The position numbers were made by a program, and so were the translations under genes. Shown here in pieces: positions 32,801-41,800 of a DNA stretch of 64,000 bases. Each line of letters starts with the position of its first letter. Within the stretch, counting starts at the first letter, position 1. Source of the DNA: Rhynchopus sp. YZ270_cl-10 (taxonomy: Eukaryota > Euglenozoa > Diplonemea > Diplonemida > Diplonemidae); NCBI GenBank assembly GCA_964035575.1, contig OZ037857.1, forward strand, positions 1,116,001-1,180,000. Reading direction: 5' to 3'. Below the pieces are notes generated by a model. That model was not told the origin of the DNA, made no database searches, and saw only the letters and a list, made by a program, of their open reading frames with translations.

Positions 32801-35800
32801 ACGAGCTGCTGTTCGCACTGGACCTGGAGGTGGCGCTGCCGACGCCGATGACGTCGCTGCTGCTGGGGGCGGAGGTGGAGCCGCTGTTCTCTGTGAACGC
32901 GTCTGCGGAGATTGCGCTGACGACGGATGTGCAGATTGGGTTCGAGTTTGGTGCACGCATGGGTACAGCGGCAGGGAACCTGTCCGTGTCAGCGAACATC
33001 CCGGCGGCGCAGGAGTTTGCGAGCTTCACACTGGCCACGGAGCAGAGCTTCGTCCTGAGCCTGGACCGCGTGCTGTACACAGTGGTGCTGCGCCCTGCGC
33101 ACCCCTTCTACGACGAGCTTGTCCACCAGCTTGATGAACTGAACAAAGAGCTGGGAGGGACGAAGCAGGTGCGGGCACGCAACTACGAGGACACTACCTT
33201 CCTGATCCAGACGCTCGGTGTGCACCGTCTTGAGGTGACAACGTCTGCGGAGTTCGAGGCGCTGACGGGGCTGGCGAGCGACAAGGCCAAGTCCCTGCTC
33301 TTCACACCTGTGGTGAAGAACCTGGCGTTTACGGCGGACATGATGCTGACGGTGTCGGATATCGACCTGGCGGCAACGCTGGCTGTGCTTGAGGCGGAGG
33401 CGTACGGAGGGAGCGGGTACATCGGGGTGACGGCGGAGGCGGCGTTTGGGACGTCTGGATCTGTGATGCTGCTGGGGGACCTGCGCGATGCGATCATCGA
33501 GGACCCGTTCTCGCAGATTGTGGCGAGCGCGAACGTAGCAGCGGAGCTGGGCGTGGATGTGAGTGTCCAGATTCCGTCGCTCGAGTCTAGGGAGGGGAGA
33601 GTTGAGGTAGAGATGGGCCCGTTCCTTGTGAATCTGGAGGAGAACTTCGCGCCCCCGACGGACTTTGAGGTGAAGATTGAGGGTGTGGACCTGCCAGACT
33701 TCAAGGACCTGACGCTGGCGGACATCATTGCGCTTGTGTCGGACGGTGTGGACCTGCTCTTCGGCAACACTGCTGTGGATCCTGTTATGGAGGGGCTGCT
33801 GTCGGACCTGCCGCTGCTGGATGAGGAGATCCCGCTGATCTCGCTCACACCGCGCACGATGGTGACGCAGCTCCAGACGGTGCTTGGGACGCTGGAGGGG
33901 CTGCTGGCGGACCAGACCGGGTCGGTGGAGCGCATTGAGCTGCTGATTGAGGAGGCCCTTGGGCTGCCTGCGCAGGACGGGTGCACGGGGTCGTGCCTGG
34001 TCGGGTTCACGTTCGCAGACAGCAAGCTGCTGCTTGAGGTGAACTTTGAGGCGTCGCCGACGCTGCCGGAGCTGTCGTTCGACATCAACCTGAAGGACAT
34101 GATGGGATGGGCCGGGATCACGCTCGACAACCGTGACCTGGAGGAGCTGCTTGGGGAGTTCATTGACCTGGAAGCGAAGCTTGCCTTTGCGCTGAGCGGT
34201 GGGGCGAGTGTGAAACTGCAGCTGGGTGTGGACCTCTCGTCACGCCCGTTCCGCATGTTCGTAGGTGGCGGCACTGCGCTGCAGGTGAACGTGCTGGCAA
34301 CCGCAACCGGGTCGCTGACGCTGATGCTCGGGCCGGCTGAGTTTGAGGTTGATGATGCATCTGTTGAGGTGACAAGCGGGACGGACGGCGAGGCGGCGTA
34401 CCTGCGCTACGGGCTGACAGAGGGGCAGGAGTACGACCTGGATGAGGGGTTCTCGAACATTGTGGAGAGCTTCTCGCTGACGTCGGAAGGGAAGGTGCGC
34501 GCCGAGCTCCCAATCACATTTGACACGATCAAACTTGGCACGATGGTTGTGGAGATCCCACGCCTTGTGGACTTCCTGAACAAGGACGACTCGAACGGGA
34601 AGTTTGTGGAGTTCCCCGGCCCGAACATCAACAGCATTCTTTCGAGCATCGCGTCGCCGCTGAAAAACCTGAATCCCATTGCCGCGATCCTGAAGGACAA
34701 GGAAGCGCTGCTGAAGGGTGTGGACGGGATGTTCACGAAGATCGACTTTGCCATCACTGCTGCGGACGGTGTGCTCGGGTCGATGGACGTGCCGATTGTG
34801 AAGAACAAGATCCGTGAGGTGATCCAGGAGGACTTCATCGGCAAGTTCCAGACGCAGCTGCGCGGGGAGCTGGAGTCTGCACTGTCGCTGGTGTCGGAGG
34901 ACAGCATGGCGCAGATTCTGCGCAACACGATGGTTGACTTCTTCTCTGGGCTCGGGATCCTGAAGGGGGGCGACATCCCGATTGTGATCCGGAAGAAGGA
35001 CGGGACTGAGATGGACGTGCTCAATGATAAGGGGGCGCTGAAATCGGGGGTCCCGTTGGATGAGGCGGACGCTGTGGAGTGGGACGTGACGCTTGGGAAG
35101 GACATCCTGTTTACGACACAGTTTGACTTTGACCTTGGGCTGAGCGAGCTGCCGCTGACGCTGGCGGCAGAGAGCGGTGTGGATCTGCTTGTCGGATGGG
35201 AGTTCAAGCTCTTCTTCGGGATGTCTGTGTCGCGTGGGTTCTACCTGAACGTGGGCGAGACGGAGATGGTCGTGTACGTGGAACTAGGGCTGCCCGGGCT
35301 GAAGGCGACCGGTGGGCTCTTCATCCTCGATGCGGAGATCACGAATCGCGACGACACCACGTTGATGCTCGGACAAGTGGCTGTCGACATTGGGGATACG
35401 GACGGCGACGGCTTCCTGACCTTCAAGGAGATCAAGTCTGGCGGGGCGTCGCTTGTGCGTGCGAGCGCAGAGTTTGAGGTTGTGGTCGGGATGGAGCTGA
35501 CGCTCGGGCTGTCCTCGTCGGAGGGTCTGCCGAAGTTCACAACGTCGCTGTACACATACTACGAGAAGAAGTGGGAGCAGCAGGCGAAGAAGGGGAACGC
35601 AGCAGGGAAGGGCACGCCCACCCTGGGGAGGGCGAAGGAGTTTCCAGAGCAGGGGCCTGAGCTGGGGACCCTGCTGATGGTGGACGTCGGACTGGACCTG
35701 GGTCAGTTCGTGACAAACATCCTGAAGCCGATCTTCGCAAAGCTGAACGGGTTCCTGGGGCCGATCCGCCCGATCCTCGAGAAGCTGCAGAAGCCGCTGC

Positions 35801-38800
35801 CTGTGGTGTCTGACATGGCAGGACGCGACGTGTCGCTGCTGGCGCTGCCCGAGATCCTGATCAACGGACTGCTCGGAGCGGGTGGGCCTGTGCGCGGAAG
35901 TGTGAAGAACGTGCTGGCGTATGTGGACGCGATTGCGCAGGTGGTGAGCCTGGCGGCTGATGTGCTGGGCGTGATTGAAGAGCTGGCGACGGACGAGACG
36001 GGGAACCTGAAGATCTCTTTCGGGAATTGGCAGATTAACAAGGACGGGTTCTCGCGCTACGAGGGGGACCTGCCCGAAGGGTACACGACGACAGGCCGCT
36101 ACGCGCAGGTGCAGGTGCAGGACGACAGCAGGCCGCTTGCAAGTGCGTCGTCGACCGGGTCATCGAAGATGAAGAAACTGATGTCGACACTGACGGACCC
36201 GGACGCGATCTTCAACCTCCCGTTCCTGTCTGCGGCGGGAGTGATGGGGCTCATCACGGGCAAGGACGTGGACCTGTTTGTGGTGCAGACACCTGTGATG
36301 GAGATTGACGTGACGATTGACTTCTGGTTCCCAGTTGCGGCGGGCATCGTTGTTGTCGACTTCTACGGCTCGTTCCAGTTCCGTGCCCGTCTGTCGATGG
36401 GTTACGACACGTCTGGTATCCGTCGTGCGATTGAGCAGGGGAAGCCGGAGCTGGCACTTGACGGGTTCTTCCTGTCCGACACGGACATCCCAACCGGAAC
36501 CGGCGGTGTCGACATCCCCGAGCTGTACGCGGCGGGGTCTGTGCGCATCGGAGCGACACTGAACGTGCTGCTTGCGAAGCTGAGTGGGTCGGGGGAGATG
36601 TCCTTCACAGGGAGCATTGACCTGTACGACCCGAACGACGACGGAAAGATCCGCTTCAGTGAGATCAAGAGCATCATTGAGGAGGGGTCGTTCCTCGACA
36701 TCTTCAACATCAAGATCAAGATGTGCGCGTCTGCGTCCTTCAGCGTCGACCTGTTCAACCCGTTCGTGAACTGGAAGTGCAAGTGGTACGGCTGCTGGCC
36801 GCATGGACGCTGGGAGAGTGTGTACAGCTACTCTGCGTCCAAGTGCTTCTTGGAGCTCGACACGACGCCGCCGGCACTGCCGATTCTGGCGACTGTGAGA
36901 AGCAACGAGCTGCAGCTGAACATGGGCCCGCGTGCCGGGGACAGGGTGACCGGCGACACGGCGGACAAGGGTGAGTACTTCACAATCCGCTACGTGAACG
37001 GGGCGGCAGGTTCGGAGGAGGTCGAAGTGCTATTTGGCGTCCCGCCGTCATCCGGACAGAACGACAACAGACAGGCACAGGAGTTCACGGGCTTCTTCTC
37101 CTACGACGGAAGCGGAGGGAAGTTCTCGGACACAATCCTCTTGGAGAACCCTGTGTCGAGCGGTACCTTCGACGGAGGCGATGACAGCGGCCACGACAAG
37201 CTGATCCTCGACTTCTCGGGTGTGGTGACCGACCTTCCGGAGGGGAAGCTTTCGGACGGGCAGATCACCGGGTTCGGGATGTCTAGGACGGGTATCCAGT
37301 ACAGCAACTTTGAGGAGGTGACGATCTACCTGAACGGCCAGGCGAACCTGGTGACCATCACCGGGTCGACTGCGGGGACGAAGCTGTCGCTGCATCTGAA
37401 CGGCGGGAACGACAAGGTGGTTGTGACTGCGGGGGCGGCCATGGCCGGGGACGTGAAAGTTGTGGGCGGAAACGGCCAGGACACGCTGTACGTGCTCTCG
37501 TCTGTGGGCGGGGCGGGTACGCTGTACTCGACCTGGGTGTCGCTCCCGTTGATGTCTGGCCAGCTGACCTTCAGCACGATTGATGTGCTGCGTGTGACGC
37601 TGACGAGCGGCGTGGACGCGTTTGAGGTGGACTCGACACCGGCTGGTGCATCTGTGGAGGTGCAGGGGGCCGGAGGTGCGGACACAATCACTGTCGGAAG
37701 CGGGTCGCTGTCGGACATTGTGTCGCCCGTGAAGGTGTCTGGGTCGAACGTGGCAACCCTTGTGATTGACGACTCGATGGACACTGCAGCCGGAAACGTC
37801 GGGGAGCTGACGGCAACACGTGTGACCGGGCTCGGGATGTCTGCGGACGGTGTGGTCTACAGCGCCTTTGTCAAGGTTGAGGTCAAGCTGCCGACGCAGC
37901 AACCGTCGACCTTCACGATCTCAGCAACACACAGCGGGGAGACTGTGCTGACGGGAGGAACGAAGGACGATATGTTGACGGTGAGCGGTGTGAGCGGAGA
38001 GACCTGGGTGAACGCCGGGGACGGCAAGGACAGCATGACTGTGCCTGTGACGACGGAGGGGGACGTTGTGCTGAACCGCATCTCGCAGCTGCTGCACCTG
38101 GACGGGCAGAACGGAAACGATGCGTACAGCATTGGGTTCTCTGGGACAGGGCAGTCGCGCATTGAGCTGTCGGACTCCGGGTACACGAACAACAATGGTG
38201 CAGAGGTGAACGTGCTTGTGGTTGGCGGGACTGCTGCGGACGACACGATTCTGTTCAGGAAGAACTTCATTGCACTGATCCACTCGGACAGGTCCGAGGC
38301 GGAGCGTCTGGACATCGACCGCACGATCAACGGTGGTATCACGGTGAACGGACTTGCGGGCGACGACTCGTTCATCACGGACGGAACTGTGGGGACTGTG
38401 ACGCAGAACGGTGGGGCCGGAAACGACCGTTTCTTGATTGGGCAGCTGTACAACTCGCTGCGTGTGGAGGGGAGCATGTCGATACCGGAGGACGCGTTTG
38501 ACACAACCGAGACGACGGAGGGCTTCCTGAGCGACGGAAACGGGGAGAAAATGACCTGCAACGGAGAGAGCGGTGAGGACACGTTTGTGGTGATGCGGAA
38601 CCTGGGTCCACTTTCGCTGCGCGGAGGTGTGGGCGATGACCGTTTCACGGTGCGTGCGTTCGCGCTGGCGGATGCGGAGGACCAGACCCAGGCGGACCCT
38701 GCGCTTAAGAAGACGGATGTTTCGACGAATGAGGGCGACGATGTGGTGTTCTACACCCTCAACGCGAATGTCGTTATTGACGGAGGACCTGGGTTCGACA

Positions 38801-41800
38801 CACTGGTGGTGATTGGAACGAATGAGGAGGACATATTTGTCATTACGAAGGACGGGATCTACGGGGCTGGGCTGCACCTCGCCTTTGTCGGGATTGAGTC
38901 TGTGGAGTTGAACACACAGGCAGGAGACGACACGATCTACGTGATGTCAACAGCGGCACACGTGCAGACGAACGTATTCGGCGGCCTTGGAAGCGACGCG
39001 GTGTACATCACACCGCGCTACTCGGTGCCTGTGTCGAGTAACGACCTGCGTGGACACAACGGCATTGTGGAGCACGCGATCTCGTCTGCAACGGACTCGT
39101 CGTACGACGGGCTTGAGGCGCACGGTGTGACGGCGTACATCACAGACAGGGACGTCGCGTCGATTGCGGTTATCGTGCCGACGGAGATCCAGCTGGTGGA
39201 GGGGTCATCTGGGGGGGAACTGTCAGGTGAGTACCAGCTGGTCATGACACACCCCATCAGCGGGTCTGGCGCGAACGACAGTGTCACGGTGACGATTCCT
39301 GATCTTGCGGCACCGTCGGAGATCCCGGGGGCAGCATCGGTGACGGTGTCGCCGAGTACAATCATCTTCACGGCGCAGAACTGGTATGAGCCGCGTACGG
39401 TTGTGGTGACGGTGGTGCAGGACCACGCCCTCGAGGGGAACGAGGTGGTGCAAGTCGAACACACTGTGGCGCAGCTGTCGAACCTCGACGGCTACGACAC
39501 GATGAAGATCCCGTCTGTGCCGGTGCGCATCATCGACGCGGACCAGGCCGAGCTGTACATCCTGGAGACGGCGGACGCGATGACTGGCATGCGTGTGTCT
39601 GAGAGCGGGCTCGGGAAGGTTGGGACGAGCGTCGAGTACGACGTGGTGCTGCGCCCATGTGTGGCGAAGTCACGCCCGCAGGACGTGGTCATTGCAGTGA
39701 GCTACGACGCGGCGCAGGTGGTTGTGGAGCCGGCAGCGTTCTCGTTCTCGAACGAGTCTGCGAACCCGTGCAGGCAGACGGTGCGTGTGACGGCGGTGAA
39801 CGACGCGCTTGTGGAGGGCTTCCACTTTGCGGCACTGAACCACGAGGTGACGGTGGCGGAGTCGAACACATTCTTCCGCTCTGCATCCCTGACAGCGGAC
39901 GCGGTGAACGTGGAGATCCTCGACAACGACGCACCTGCACTTGTGGTGCTTGAGACTCAGGGCAAGACGGAGCTGTTTGAATCGCAGCTGGATGCGTACT
40001 ACGTGTACCTGACGAAGGCGCCGGTCGGGGCGGTGACGGTCGACGTGAATGTTATGGCGTCACAGGTGTGGGGGAGGTCGTCGCTGACACGCAAGCAGGT
40101 TGTTGTGTCGCCTTCGTCGATTGTGTTTGACGTGTGGAACTACACAGAGTCTGTGATGGTGTTTGTGCAAGGGATAGAGGATGGCATCGTTGACCAGGGG
40201 GACACGACACAGCAGTTCGCGTCGCAGCCGGCGCTTGCGTACCAGATACAGGGTGCGCTGACGGTCGGCGGCGGGGAGGCGGACGGTGCGGTGACGACAC
40301 TGAAAGCGGTGATGTACCCGGGGGAGGTGGACATCGATGCCTACCCGGGGGAGGTGAACCCGTGGCTGACGGTGCGCGAGGAGCAGCAGGTGGACCGCCT
40401 TGTGGTGGAGAACACGGGCGGATTCCTTTCGTCAACGGTGGCGCTGACGGAAGGGCGCATCACCGGAATGGGCATGGGAGAGTCGCGCGTGCTGGCGGGG
40501 ACAACTGTGCTCGGGGGTGTGACCTACACAAGCATGGAGGAGGTGGTTGTGAACCTGGGATCTGCAAAGGACGACGTGATTGTGAACGGAACCCACCTGG
40601 GGGCGACCTACGTGAACGCCGGGAAGGACGACGACACCTTCACGGTGCTGGCTGCGCACGGACCGGTGGTGCTGAACGGGTCCTCTGGGAACGACACCTT
40701 CACCTTTGGGGCTGGCGACGGCCTGCTGGGCGGCATCAGGGACATGGTGGTCGCGTACGGTGGGGAGGGCACGGACTGTATGTGGGTGAACAACACGCAG
40801 GGGAACCCGCTCGGGGACGCCGGGTTCCTGACGCGCTCGGAGCTGACCGGGCTTGGGATGTACGCAACACGCGACAGCTCGTCTGTGATTGTGCAGGTTG
40901 TGGCTGTGCGCGGGACAAACGGGTCGTTCGGGCTGAGCTTCAACGTGGACAGTGTGGCGCACTCGCTCACATTTGCCGTCGGAACGTCTGCGGAGACGCT
41001 GGAGGCAGACCTGCAGGCGGCGGTGTTCCCTGTGGCGGACTGCGGAACTGCGGGTATCGGGCCGTGTGCGCAGAGCTTTGCCGTGGACAGGCTGCCGTGG
41101 GGCTACGTGGTGCGCTATGTCGGTGAGCTTGCGGTGGAGGGAACTGCGAGCGCGATGGTGCTGGACGCGACGAACGTGGTCGGGGCAGAGGAGGAGCTGC
41201 TGGACTTTGTGCGCATTGACTCGCGCCCGATGCGGGCCGGTATGCTGTACGTCGGTGTGGAGTCTGTGGACATTGACCTGGCAACGGACCTGGCGGACAC
41301 GCTGAACATCCGCGGAACGTCGGTGCCGACAGTGGTGCGCTCGCATGCCGGGGACGACACGTTCGTGGTTGGGTCGGACGCACTGGTGCTGAGCAACACG
41401 GCGGCAACGACGGTGCAGAAGGTGGAGGGACGTCTCGACTACGTGGAGGCGCTGCTGACGCTGGACGGCGGGTCTTCTGGACGCACGCGCCTGCTTGTGT
41501 CTGACAGCGTTGCGACGGCAGGGAAGCCTGCTGTGGCGCTGACGGCGGGCCTGATCACCGGCCTTGCGCCTGCGGACATTGTGTACACGGGTGCGGACTA
41601 CTCGCGCGGGGTGACGCTGTGGCTGTCTGCCCATGCGGACACGGTTGTGGTGTCGTCGACCTACGGGTCTGAGGCGAACGTGAGTGTGGCGGAGGACGTG
41701 CGCACGATCACGCAGCTCTTCACGGGTGCTGGCGCGGACAACGTGACGGTGGCGCTTGCGGACAAGGTGAACGGGTTCTTCGTGGTCGGCACGGAGGCTG